DNA of 20,155 nucleotides, taken from positions 1 through 20,155 of the forward strand of contig CAZXEU010000171.1 in the NCBI GenBank assembly GCA_964639665.1, in the 5' to 3' direction. The DNA is from CAZXEU01 sp964639665. GTDB taxonomy: Bacteria > Bacteroidota > Rhodothermia > Rhodothermales > Bin80. Shown here piece by piece: positions 7,056 to 13,974 of the stretch. Numbering within the stretch: position 1 is the first letter of the stretch; every line of letters starts with the position of its first letter. The position numbers and the translations under genes were made by a program. The notes below the pieces were generated by a model, which did no database searches, had not been told where the DNA came from, and saw nothing but the letters and a program-made list of their open reading frames with translations.

Positions 7056-9506
7056 TTACTCTTCCAGAAACAGGTCCCGTTGCCGCGTGGCAGTACCTCT
7101 GCCAATGTTGTCCCGCACGCGGAGCTCGAGCTCGTATAGACCCATCGCTTCCTGGCTGGCGTCCAGAATCTGGTAAAGCGCTTCGTCCGTGCTGGTGCCA
7201 CTCCCATGGTAGCTCACGGAAACACCGGCATCGCCTCCGCCGATTACGGCATCCACCAGCCGCCTGACACCTGTCTTCTCGTCCTTGGGCGTGAGCGTGA
7301 TTTCCACGTCGTAGTCCGTGTTGCCGTCCTCATCCAGTACCAGCCCGTAGATCTCGAAATAGAGGTATATGGGCCATTCGGTCGCATAGACCGGCCAGGG
7401 GGCCGGAAGGATGGACAGCCCCTCGCGCACGATTTCGTTGTTGCCCAGCGGGGTGCCGTCCGGAGAATCCGTGACGCGGTATGCCAGCAGCATGTCGCTC
7501 AGCGCCACGTCCTCACCGCTGAAGTCGTCGACTGTAATCTCGCGGCGCTGCATGGCGACGGTCTGCCCGCTGACGGTCTCGAATTCCAGGCTAAGGTCAT
7601 GGTCACCCGGCGGCGCCTGCATTTGCTTGGTGTCTATCCAGAGGCTCTGCTCCCGGAAATCCATTACCTGGTCGGTGCGCAGTCCGTACAGGCGATTCCT
7701 CCTTTCGACGAGCATGTCCCGCTCCGCACTTACGAGAAACGTCCCGGTATTGGCCGTTATCTCGATCATGTCCTCGGATGGATCGAAGTCGTTGATGGGA
7801 ATGCCATAGTGAACGTACAGGGTGGACGTACCCGGCTCCTCCCCCTTGAATACGGTAGACTGGAACGGAAGCTCGATCTGCCGTCCCGGCGCTTCGTACT
7901 CGTACAATTGGGGCGTGCGATTGAAGGTTTCCTTTGCCTTGATCTCGTAGTCATTCTGCCACGTGGTCAGCTGCGTGGCAGAAACCTCTGCGGGAGGACT
8001 GTAGAGGCGGTACTCGCCATTGCGAAACGGATCCTCGAATACGAAGCGAAAAGTGCCGTATTCCCAGATGTTGTACGTGTTCAGTTCCTCGAATGCCTCT
8101 CGTGCCGTGGACAGCACTGAGCCGAACGAATTCGCGCCTTGTACGGCCAGACCGGAAGTTGCAAGTCCTACGTCGTCCGCACCATCCACAGTGGCCGCAA
8201 TGGCGCCCACCAGCGTAGTGCGCGCCGAAAAAAGACCGGACTCGCTCGGAACCAGGACGACGTCCGCCGTGGGGCGCCCGTAGCGGGCCAGGATGCGGCC
8301 GCGCTCCGTTTCCCACCCCCGCAGGTTCAGTCCTTCGGAGCCATAAAGCAGGTCAGCCTCGGTAAGCCGCACATAGTGCTCCAGCTTGCGCTCGTTATAG
8401 GGAGTAAGGTAACGCGGGTCCTGGCTGGTCCAGAAGCGGGCATTGAAGGCAACCGGATCCCGTTCGCGAAGCTTGCGCTCGTCAAGCGAAAGAAACAGGT
8501 CAATATCCTCGTAGGCCGTCACCTCCCACGCCGCCATGTATTCGAAGGCCCTGAGGAAGCTGTTGTCGGCGGCGTTCAGATCATCCAGCTCGTATTGCAC
8601 GAGCCCGAGGTAGCGCCAGAGGTCAGGATCTTCCGGAAAGAAGCGTTCCATTTCCTGCAGCATGACAAGGGCGTCCTCGTACTCACCCTTGAGCACGAAA
8701 ATCTGCATCATCTCGTCATAGACGCTGCGCCTTCGCGGATCTACCTCCAGGGCCTTCTGAAGATGCCCTATTGCGCGCTCATACGCCCGGTCTGCGCGAC
8801 CACTGAGGTCGGCAACCGGCACTCCCAGATCCTTCAACGCTTCAAGGTCGAACCTGTCACTCAAGAACACTCCCTCTCCCACACCTTGAAACACATTGGC
8901 ACCAATGTTGCCCTCGACAAACTGCTGTTCGAGAAGCTGGTCTATCGAGGTTCCCTCTTGATCCGGTGCCAAAAGGCCCTGGATGGGCGCCTGGTCGGCT
9001 ACCCGCGTCGTCCCCTGGTAGCCATAGTCCAGCGTAGGCAACATGATAGCGTTGCGGTACCGCCAGAAGTCGCGAATATTGACCAGCCCCAGCTCCTCGT
9101 GCGCAAATGCATTATCCGGATCAAGATTCAGGATCTTTCGCGACACCTCAAGCCGGCGCGCCTCCTTGAGGCGTTCGGAAACGAAGTTCCAGGACTCCGT
9201 GCGGAGCTGCTGAAGCCGTCCCACGAGGAATTCAACATTCTCGGGTTCCAGTTCGAGCGCCCTGTCCAGCGACCGCCTCGCCTTTCTGTCGTCCTTCAGC
9301 GGCGTTTCAAAGTACACGCGCGCCACCAGGAAATGAGCTTCGGCATTGCGCGGATCCTCGGACGCGACGCGTTCGAAGATGCGTGCAGCATCTACGTATC
9401 TCGCCTCACGAAAAGCCTGGCGTCCGGGCTCCAGTGGATCAGTCTGCTGCGCCGCGGCCAACAAAGGCACCCAGGCGGCTATCAGTATCGTGACCAGTCG
9501 TCTCAT
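7056..9506 (-). CDS. Secreted TPR protein with GWxTD-type domain, function unknown
   Basis: The 816-residue product starts with a Sec signal peptide: MRRL, then a hydrophobic stretch, then a likely cleavage after LLAAA near residue 19. This puts it in the periplasm or outer envelope. Tetratricopeptide-like helices occupy about residues 25-135 (EPGRQAFREARYVDAARIFE) and 235-325 (ALEVDPRRRSVYDEMMQIFV). The GWxTD-type segment GWETERGRILARYGRP starts at about residue 397, with Glu in place of the usual final Asp. The rest looks beta-rich, with acidic loops. GWxTD proteins occur in Bacteroidota/Rhodothermota, Acidobacteriota, Gemmatimonadota and relatives, and their role is not established. It follows tyrS by 53 bp and may be cotranscribed or have its own promoter. 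Start ATG and signal peptide agree. The long open frames on the opposite strand are shadows. Confidence 0.88.
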   Translation of the reverse strand: MRRLVTILIAAWVPLLAAAQQTDPLEPGRQAFREARYVDAARIFERVASEDPRNAEAHFLVARVYFETPLKDDRKARRSLDRALELEPENVEFLVGRLQQLRTESWNFVSERLKEARRLEVSRKILNLDPDNAFAHEELGLVNIRDFWRYRNAIMLPTLDYGYQGTTRVADQAPIQGLLAPDQEGTSIDQLLEQQFVEGNIGANVFQGVGEGVFLSDRFDLEALKDLGVPVADLSGRADRAYERAIGHLQKALEVDPRRRSVYDEMMQIFVLKGEYEDALVMLQEMERFFPEDPDLWRYLGLVQYELDDLNAADNSFLRAFEYMAAWEVTAYEDIDLFLSLDERKLRERDPVAFNARFWTSQDPRYLTPYNERKLEHYVRLTEADLLYGSEGLNLRGWETERGRILARYGRPTADVVLVPSESGLFSARTTLVGAIAATVDGADDVGLATSGLAVQGANSFGSVLSTAREAFEELNTYNIWEYGTFRFVFEDPFRNGEYRLYSPPAEVSATQLTTWQNDYEIKAKETFNRTPQLYEYEAPGRQIELPFQSTVFKGEEPGTSTLYVHYGIPINDFDPSEDMIEITANTGTFLVSAERDMLVERRNRLYGLRTDQVMDFREQSLWIDTKQMQAPPGDHDLSLEFETVSGQTVAMQRREITVDDFSGEDVALSDMLLAYRVTDSPDGTPLGNNEIVREGLSILPAPWPVYATEWPIYLYFEIYGLVLDEDGNTDYDVEITLTPKDEKTGVRRLVDAVIGGGDAGVSVSYHGSGTSTDEALYQILDASQEAMGLYELELRVRDNIGRGTATRQRDLFLEE

Positions 9507-9526
9507 TGCAAAATTGAGGTGTCAGA

Positions 9527-9536
9527 CGTAATTACG
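9527..9536. repeat. 10-bp perfect palindrome upstream of the GWxTD gene
   Basis: CGTAATTACG is an exact palindrome in the 53-bp gap between tyrS and the GWxTD gene, 20 bases upstream of the latter's ATG. It is AT-rich in an otherwise GC-rich setting and could be an operator half-site pair. No -10/-35 pair could be fixed around it with confidence. Confidence 0.25.
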
Positions 9537-9559
9537 CGTGCGGGCTGCACCGGGTTGCG

Positions 9560-10786
9560 CTAGTAAACTATGCGGGCGAACTTGCGTTTTCCCACCTGGA
9601 TAACAAACGGCGCCCGGGCCGGGAGATCCAGCACCAGGCGCACATCTTCGACCTTGCTGCCGTCTATGGCCACGCCCCGCTGCTCGATCAGGCGCCGAGC
9701 CTCTCCATTGGAGGCGGTTAGGCCCGCCTGCGTCAGAAGTGACAGCACGCCAATCGTGCCGTCCGGGGCCTCCGGCCTGTAATCGCGGACATTCTCGGGG
9801 ACGCCGCCCCGGATAACCGTGCGTTCAAAATTGCTGCGTGCGGAATGCGCCTCGGCGGGTCCATGGTACATCCGCACGACGCTGTGTGCAAGGTCATGCT
9901 TTGCATTGCGCGGATCTTCTTCTGCATACGCCTTCAGGCGCGGAAGTTCACGCGTGTCAGCATCCGTCGCCAGCTCGAAATACCGGTAGATGAGCGCATC
10001 CGGCAGAGACATGATCTTGCCGTACATCTCGTTTGGCTCCTCGCAGATGCCTACGTAGTTGTTCAGCGACTTGGACATCTTCTCCCTGCCGTCAAGCCCT
10101 TCCAGGATGGGCAGCAGCATACAGACCTGCGACGGCTGTCCATGGTGCCGCTGCAGCGAGCGCCCGACGAGCAGGTTGAATTTCTGATCCGTGCCTCCCA
10201 GTTCCACGTCCGACTGCGTGACCACCGAATCCTGCGCCTGGGCAAGCGGATACAGCAGTTCGTGCAGCCCGATGGGATCATCACGATCCAGACGCCCTGC
10301 GAAGTCCTCGCGTGCGAGCATCTTGGCCACGGTAAAGGTGCCCGCCAGTTGTACCACCTGGCGAAAGTTCATTTTCTCGAGCCACGAAGAATTGTAGACG
10401 ATTTCAACGGTGTCGGGATTGAGTATCCGGGAAGCCTGTTCGAAATAGCTCCTGCCGTTTGCGCGTGTTTCCTCGAGCGTTAGCGGCGGTCGCGCTTTGT
10501 TCCTGCCCGAGGCATCGCCGATCATTCCCGTAAAGTCTCCGATGATCAGCACGGCCCGGTGTCCGAGATCCTGAAACTGGCGCAGCTTCCTGAGCACGAC
10601 GGCGTGGCCCAGGTGCAGATCCGGACGGCTTGGATCACAGCCCAGCTTGACAACTAGCGCCGACCGCGACTCTTTGGAGGTGCGGAGCTTTGCCTCCAGC
10701 TCCGTTTCCGAGATAATCTCCGCTACACCCCGGCGCAGGTGCAGCATCTGCTCTTCAACGGAAGGAAACATGACAGTGTGTGGCAT
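9560..10786 (-). CDS. tyrS: Tyrosyl-tRNA synthetase (KMSKS-type, TyrZ-like)
   Basis: This class I aminoacyl-tRNA synthetase charges tRNA-Tyr in the cytoplasm. Numbered from the ATG at 10786 (408 residues), it has the HIGH-type motif HLGH at residues 58-61 within GCDPSRPDLHLGHAVV. The tyrosine and ATP pocket segment DVELGGTDQKFNLLVGR starts at about residue 193. KMSKS is at 236-240, followed by LNNYVGI. The C-terminal S4 RNA-binding domain is at about 345-405 (NGEARRLIEQRGVAIDG). DPSRPDLHLGH plus KMSKS matches the TyrZ-like bacterial subgroup rather than the KFGKT/KFGKS type of E. coli and B. subtilis TyrS. The start is uncertain: ATG 10771 (MFPSVEEQM) fits homologues equally well, and an in-frame TTG at 10846 looks too far upstream. 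No convincing Shine-Dalgarno marks any of them. Confidence 0.95.
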   Translation of the reverse strand: MPHTVMFPSVEEQMLHLRRGVAEIISETELEAKLRTSKESRSALVVKLGCDPSRPDLHLGHAVVLRKLRQFQDLGHRAVLIIGDFTGMIGDASGRNKARPPLTLEETRANGRSYFEQASRILNPDTVEIVYNSSWLEKMNFRQVVQLAGTFTVAKMLAREDFAGRLDRDDPIGLHELLYPLAQAQDSVVTQSDVELGGTDQKFNLLVGRSLQRHHGQPSQVCMLLPILEGLDGREKMSKSLNNYVGICEEPNEMYGKIMSLPDALIYRYFELATDADTRELPRLKAYAEEDPRNAKHDLAHSVVRMYHGPAEAHSARSNFERTVIRGGVPENVRDYRPEAPDGTIGVLSLLTQAGLTASNGEARRLIEQRGVAIDGSKVEDVRLVLDLPARAPFVIQVGKRKFARIVY

Positions 10787-10832
10787 GTGCTTCAACGTAC
10801 GGGATTGCCAGCGCAACCCCGATGTTCTTTTG

Positions 10833-10853
10833 TTGGCCGAGTCCAACGGCCAA
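10833..10853 (-). promoter_or_regulatory. Perfect 7-bp stem-loop in the tyrS leader
   Basis: TTGGCCG (10833-10839) and CGGCCAA (10847-10853) form an exact inverted repeat with a 7-base loop, ending 46 bases upstream of the ATG at 10786. On the tyrS strand it is followed by CAAAAG rather than a T-run, so it does not look like a terminator. It could be an operator or an RNA leader hairpin. No T-box features were recognised. Confidence 0.3.
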
Positions 10854-11075
10854 GGCCCAGGTAAAAATCCGCGTCATGTCGGAGTGCCTGATTTGCTCCT
10901 TCTACGGCCCCGATCATCGCAACAATCGTGCCGCGTTCGGGCGACCGGTTCAATTGCGCCCCCCTCCGGTCACGGAGCCCGTGCACGGCCCGGTGCCCGT
11001 CATTGAAGCTGTCCGAACACCCCCCTGCCGCGAGTGAAGGCGTCATGCAGCAGCCGGATTCGCCTTTTGACACCG

Positions 11076-11110
11076 CCGGGGCTCCGTAGGGTTCTGCCCC
11101 CAGCCCCCGG
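11076..11110 (-). terminator. GC-rich stem-loop directly after smpB, possible operon terminator
   Basis: On the minus strand CCGGGGGCT (11110-11102) pairs with AGCCCCGG (11083-11076) with one bulged G, and GGG/CCC in the loop can extend the stem. It begins at the base after the smpB stop codon. The sequence that follows (CGGTGTCAAAAGG) has no T-tract, so intrinsic termination is doubtful. It may instead protect the 3' end of the ffh-smpB transcript. Confidence 0.35.
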
Positions 11111-11581
11111 TCACGCGTTAGTGGATTCCCTGCCATGCCGCTTACGCGTGTGCTCCAGCTGCCGCCGCACGTCGCGCTCGGCAATATCGGCACGCTTGTC
11201 ATAGAGACGCTTGCCGCGCGCCAGTCCGATTTCCAGCTTAGCCCGGCCTTCCGCAAAATACATCTGGAGCGGAACAAGCGTAAATCCCTTCTGCTCCACT
11301 GCCTTGCGAAGTCGTCTGATCTGCCGCTTGTGCAAGAGAAGCTTCCTGGGCCGAACCGGCTCCGGTTCAGCGTCAGTCGCGTGGCTGTACGGCGTGATGT
11401 GCGCACCAACCAGGAACGCTTCCCCCCTTTCAATCCGGCAGTATGCCTCTGCCAGGCTAGCCTGTCTCTGGCGCAGTGACTTGACCTCGGATCCGGCGAG
11501 TACCAGTCCGGCCTCCAGCGTCTCCACAATCTCGTACTCACGCCGCGCACGTCTATTCGATACGATTACCTGTCTACCCAT
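11111..11581 (-). CDS. smpB: SsrA-binding protein SmpB
   Basis: SmpB binds tmRNA and brings it to stalled ribosomes for trans-translation. The 156-residue product has the usual length. It shows the family's oligonucleotide-binding barrel: ARREYEIVETLEAGLVLAGS near the start, EVKSLR, AYCRIERGEAFLVGAHITPY, then RPRKLLLHKRQIRRL, and GFTLVPLQMYF further on. The basic C-terminal tail (RDVRRQLEHTRKRHGRES) enters the mRNA channel in known structures. I chose the ATG at 11581, preceded by the purine-rich GGGAGCAGAGG, over an in-frame GTG at 11599. The chosen start overlaps the end of the MqnA-like gene by 8 bp, implying translational coupling. It is the last gene of the ffh operon. The tmRNA gene was not found in this window. 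Confidence 0.96.
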   Translation of the reverse strand: MGRQVIVSNRRARREYEIVETLEAGLVLAGSEVKSLRQRQASLAEAYCRIERGEAFLVGAHITPYSHATDAEPEPVRPRKLLLHKRQIRRLRKAVEQKGFTLVPLQMYFAEGRAKLEIGLARGKRLYDKRADIAERDVRRQLEHTRKRHGRESTNA

Positions 11582-12371
11582 CCTCTGCTCCCTGACCACG
11601 GGCTTGCCACCAGGGTCCTTCAGAATCGGAAGGCGAATACAGTGGCAGCGGAGACAGCTCTTGGATCAGACCCTCGTAATACATCTGATCCGTCAATTCC
11701 GTGAGCCCTGCGACGGCGATATCGTCCATCTGCATTCGAAGGCTTTCGGCAAAAAAGCGGCGCTCGCGCTCTTTCCCGCTTCTACGGGCCCAGACCAGGG
11801 CATGGCTTTCGGCATCCCGCGCAAGCTCTGCAATCCGCCTAGCCATGGAAGGCGTGGCCGCGCTACGCAGCGTGGCAAAAAGCCCCCACACCATGGGGTA
11901 CTGCGCAAGCTCGAACCATTCCTGGCCAAGGTCCAGCACCCGGTCAGCTGTGCCTTCCTTCACCCTGCCCACTACCAGACTCGCGTCAGTGTCCGTCCGG
12001 AGCGGATCTTCGCCTTCGGTGACGGGCACAAAGCCCGGCGCGGCGCCATAGTGCTCCCGGAGCACCACCCTTGCCATGAATGCTTCCTGGCGGCAGGATG
12101 GGTCGTAGGCCACCGTCCGAAGCGCATGCGCGTCGCGCCGCAAAACGATTGACGCCCAGGGGTAGGCCCACGAAGACAGTGCCGCATCCGGCATAACGGC
12201 CAGCATCTGCACCTCGCAGAGGACTGCCGTGCTGGGCACCAGCGCCACGTCGACCTGTCGCGTGCGCAGAAGATCCATCGCCCTGGCCGCCGTGGTCCGC
12301 TCCACAAGCATCTCCGATGCCGCGGCCTCCAGGCACCTGCATGGAGGAATGTCCCACAACGCCAGATGCAT
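11574..12371 (-). CDS. MqnA/MqnD-family protein (putative futalosine-pathway menaquinone biosynthesis)
   Basis: The 265-residue product resembles the periplasmic-binding-protein fold of MqnA (chorismate dehydratase) and MqnD, the futalosine-route menaquinone enzymes. It has the N-terminal WDIPP segment where MqnA has VPYLN, and VDVALVPSTAVL (residues 40-51). It also has AYDPSCRQEAFMARVVLREHYG (from about 88) matching the family DPSSRTS-type helix, and DLGQEWFELAQYPMVWGLFA (147-166) matching DLGxxW...PFVxA. It lacks a signal peptide, so it is cytoplasmic rather than a transport binding protein. It starts one base after the rplS stop codon (TGACATG) and overlaps smpB by 8 bp, so it sits firmly inside a translation operon. 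The sequence is divergent, so choosing between MqnA, MqnD or a paralogue with another substrate is not possible here, and no symbol is given. Confidence 0.72.
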   Translation of the reverse strand: MHLALWDIPPCRCLEAAASEMLVERTTAARAMDLLRTRQVDVALVPSTAVLCEVQMLAVMPDAALSSWAYPWASIVLRRDAHALRTVAYDPSCRQEAFMARVVLREHYGAAPGFVPVTEGEDPLRTDTDASLVVGRVKEGTADRVLDLGQEWFELAQYPMVWGLFATLRSAATPSMARRIAELARDAESHALVWARRSGKERERRFFAESLRMQMDDIAVAGLTELTDQMYYEGLIQELSPLPLYSPSDSEGPWWQARGQGAEDG

Positions 12372-12372
12372 G

Positions 12373-12735
12373 TCAATGGATCTCGCGGCGGCGCTCCTTG
12401 ATGCGGGCTGCCTTGCCCCTCAGGCCTCTCAGATAGTAGAGCTTGGCCCGCCTGACACGTCCTTGGCGCTTTACCTCCACAGTCGCAATCTTGGGCGAAT
12501 GGTATGGGAAGATTCGCTCCACGCCTACACCGTTCGAGATTTTCCGAACCATGAAGCTCTTGCCGGCTCCACTGCCCTTGATGCTGATCACCACGCCCTG
12601 GAAAACCTGGATGCGCTCCTTTTGGCCTTCCACGACTCGAACATGAACGGCAACGGTATCACCGGCAACGAAATCGGGCAATTCCTTTTCCCTGAATTGC
12701 GTGGCTTCGACGAGTCTCATCAAGTCTTTGGGCAT
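12373..12735 (-). CDS. rplS: 50S ribosomal protein L19 (bL19)
   Basis: bL19 sits at the interface of the ribosomal subunits. The 120-residue product has the family pattern: PDFVAGDTVAVHVRVVEG, then RIQVFQGVVISIKGSG, FMVRKISNGVGVERIFPYHS and the basic end KLYYLRGLRGKAARIKERR. The start is the ATG at 12735 (MPKDLMRL), set by homologue length and by a perfect AGGAGGT five bases upstream. A longer open frame running up to 13095 only overlaps trmD and is not real. It lies 28 bp after trmD and one base before the MqnA-like gene. The strong ribosome-binding site is unusual for this window. Confidence 0.97.
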   Translation of the reverse strand: MPKDLMRLVEATQFREKELPDFVAGDTVAVHVRVVEGQKERIQVFQGVVISIKGSGAGKSFMVRKISNGVGVERIFPYHSPKIATVEVKRQGRVRRAKLYYLRGLRGKAARIKERRREIH

Positions 12736-12740
12736 TGTAT

Positions 12741-12747
12741 ACCTCCT
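12741..12747 (-). promoter_or_regulatory. Strong Shine-Dalgarno of rplS
   Basis: AGGAGGT on the minus strand lies five bases before the ATG at 12735. It decides the rplS start and is the only full consensus Shine-Dalgarno I found in the window, where most genes have none. Confidence 0.8.
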
Positions 12748-12763
12748 GTCTCTATGGCTGGCA

Positions 12764-13441
12764 CTAAGGCTTCTGTGAATTTGGTAGCAGGTCCGGCCGC
12801 CGTTTTTCCGTCCTCGAAATCCGTTCGGTCTCCCGCCATCTGGCAATGCGCCCATGATCCCCGGAAAGCAGCACCTGCGGAACGGCCATACCTCGGAAGC
12901 TGGCAGGACGCGTATACACCGGGGCTCCAAGAAGGCCATCCTGAAAGGAATCGGATAGCGCAGAAGAGGCATCTCCCAGTACCCCCGGAATAAGGCGCAC
13001 GACGGCATCCGCCAATATGACTGCAGCGAGTTCGCCGCTGCTAAGTACATAATCTCCAATGGATATCTCGCGCGTAACAACGGCATCGCGCACACGCTGG
13101 TCGATCCCCTTGTAGTGGCCAGCCACCAGGACGAGGCGGCGGCAGAGGGATAGCTCGTTGGCCACTTCCTGTGACAAGCGCTCGCCGTCCGGGCTCAGGA
13201 AGATGACGTCATTAATCTCTCCTTCGCTGCGCAGCGCGTCCAGGCACGCAAAAATGGGTTCCGGCTTGAGCACCATGCCACCGCCGCCCCCGTATGGGTA
13301 GTCATCGATCTGACGATCCGGGGCAAATTCTCGCAGGGCATGCACACGCACGTCTACCCTGCCGCCGACACGGCGGCAGATGCTGGCATCCAGCGCGCTC
13401 TGTGCTGCATCGGGCAATGCCACTACCAAATCAATGCGCAT
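12764..13441 (-). CDS. trmD: tRNA (guanine-N1-)-methyltransferase TrmD
   Basis: TrmD methylates G37 of tRNAs with an adjacent G36, preventing +1 frameshifts, using S-adenosylmethionine bound in a trefoil knot. The 225-residue product has IDDYPYGGGGGMV (residues 45-57) and FLSPDGERLSQ. AGHYKGIDQRV (107-117) matches the family (C/x)GHYKGIDQR. SIGDYVLSSGELAA (127-140) is followed by IPGVLGDASSALSDSF, with the catalytic-type aspartate at 164, and then LLGAPVYTRPASFRG. It lacks the longer C-terminal tail of E. coli TrmD, as is usual in Bacteroidota-like forms. Oddity: the cofactor loop reads LSSGEL where E. coli has LSGGEL. The ATG lies one base after the rimM stop (TGACATG). Confidence 0.96.
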   Translation of the reverse strand: MRIDLVVALPDAAQSALDASICRRVGGRVDVRVHALREFAPDRQIDDYPYGGGGGMVLKPEPIFACLDALRSEGEINDVIFLSPDGERLSQEVANELSLCRRLVLVAGHYKGIDQRVRDAVVTREISIGDYVLSSGELAAVILADAVVRLIPGVLGDASSALSDSFQDGLLGAPVYTRPASFRGMAVPQVLLSGDHGRIARWRETERISRTEKRRPDLLPNSQKP

Positions 13442-13442
13442 G

Positions 13443-13964
13443 TCAGTCCAGCATGCCCTCTATGGGCCGCACGATGACGCGGCCCTCAACCATATCCACG
13501 CCTTCGACAAACGCCGGCACGGCGGGGATGAGTGCGTCCTTGCCGCCCGGCCGCGCTACCACGAGTATGTCGCTGGCAGGGGCCGAGTAGATATCCTTCA
13601 TGGTGCCCAGGACTTCATTGCCGGGCGTTGTAACCTCCAGTCCGACCAGGTCATGCAGGTAGTATTCGCCGGCTTCCAGCGGCGGCAGATCCTTGCGGTC
13701 CGCGTACACGTTCAGCCCTGCAAGCTCTCCGGCCCCCTCGGGGCTGTCTACCTCGCGAAAGCGAAAGAGCGCCGAGCGGCCCCGGCTCGTTACGTGCTCC
13801 CGGAGGCCTTCTACCTCGTAGACGGCAGCTTCTTCCGGACTCCTCCCCAGGAAAACGCGCCCCAGCTTCCCGTACCGGCTACAATCCGCAGCCTCGGGAA
13901 CCATCTTGCATTCGCCACGCACACCGTGCGCCCGCGCGATCCGGCCAATAAGAAGCAATTCCAC
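13443..13964 (-). CDS. rimM: 16S rRNA processing protein RimM
   Basis: RimM assists maturation of the 30S head and binds uS19. The 173-residue product has the N-terminal barrel starting LLIGRIARAHGVRGECKMVP, a linker containing ALFRFREVDSPEGAGELAG, and the PRC-type barrel from about residue 95 (AGEYYLHDLVGLEVTT, then ALIPAVPAFVEGVDM). It starts with GTG at 13964, ten bases after the rpsP stop. The GTG is accepted because the conserved sequence begins within three residues. No strong Shine-Dalgarno is present, so translation may be coupled to rpsP. The order rpsP-rimM-trmD-rplS is the classical bacterial arrangement. Confidence 0.96.
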   Translation of the reverse strand: MELLLIGRIARAHGVRGECKMVPEAADCSRYGKLGRVFLGRSPEEAAVYEVEGLREHVTSRGRSALFRFREVDSPEGAGELAGLNVYADRKDLPPLEAGEYYLHDLVGLEVTTPGNEVLGTMKDIYSAPASDILVVARPGGKDALIPAVPAFVEGVDMVEGRVIVRPIEGMLD

Positions 13965-13974
13965 GATTTAATGC

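Larger units (their letters stand above)
10787..11110. other. 324-bp gap between smpB and tyrS with no supported gene
   Basis: This is the only gene-free stretch above 300 bp. Read on the minus strand it would hold the 3' end of the smpB operon and the promoter and leader of tyrS. It contains three inverted repeats: 10833-10853, 10979-10988 (CCGTGCACGG, an exact palindrome) and 11076-11110. A tmRNA gene was sought because ssrA is often near smpB. Neither the conserved 5' end nor a T-arm/CCA 3' end could be seen. Small open frames, for example minus 10877-10755 (40 codons), have no ribosome-binding site and no recognisable motif. Confidence 0.6.

Noticed and set aside
8139..9563. 474-codon open frame on the plus strand opposite the GWxTD gene
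   Set aside because: It is antisense to a gene with a clear signal peptide and family motif, shows no recognisable domain, and runs on past that gene's start into the tyrS 3' end. Long antisense frames are expected in GC-rich coding sequence.
10787..10846. TTG start for tyrS at 10846 adding 20 residues
   Set aside because: The extra residues have no TyrRS character, and ATG codons at 10786 and 10771 fit the usual N-terminus.
10941..10975. GGTTCAATTGCG on the plus strand, resembling a tRNA T-arm
   Set aside because: The flanking bases do not pair as a T-stem, and no D-arm, anticodon arm or acceptor stem could be built around it.
10787..11110. Possible tmRNA (ssrA) downstream of smpB
   Set aside because: No conserved tmRNA 5' end, no T-arm with terminal CCA and no tag-like reading frame with a stop were found on either strand.
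10792..11550. 252-codon minus-strand frame overlapping smpB and the smpB-tyrS gap
   Set aside because: Most of it is an alternative frame of smpB. The unique end (MIGAVEGANQALRHDADFYL and onward) has no ribosome-binding site and no homology I recognise.
12373..13095. 240-codon reading of rplS with a long N-terminal extension
   Set aside because: The extension lies over trmD in another frame. The perfect Shine-Dalgarno and homologue length place the start at 12735.
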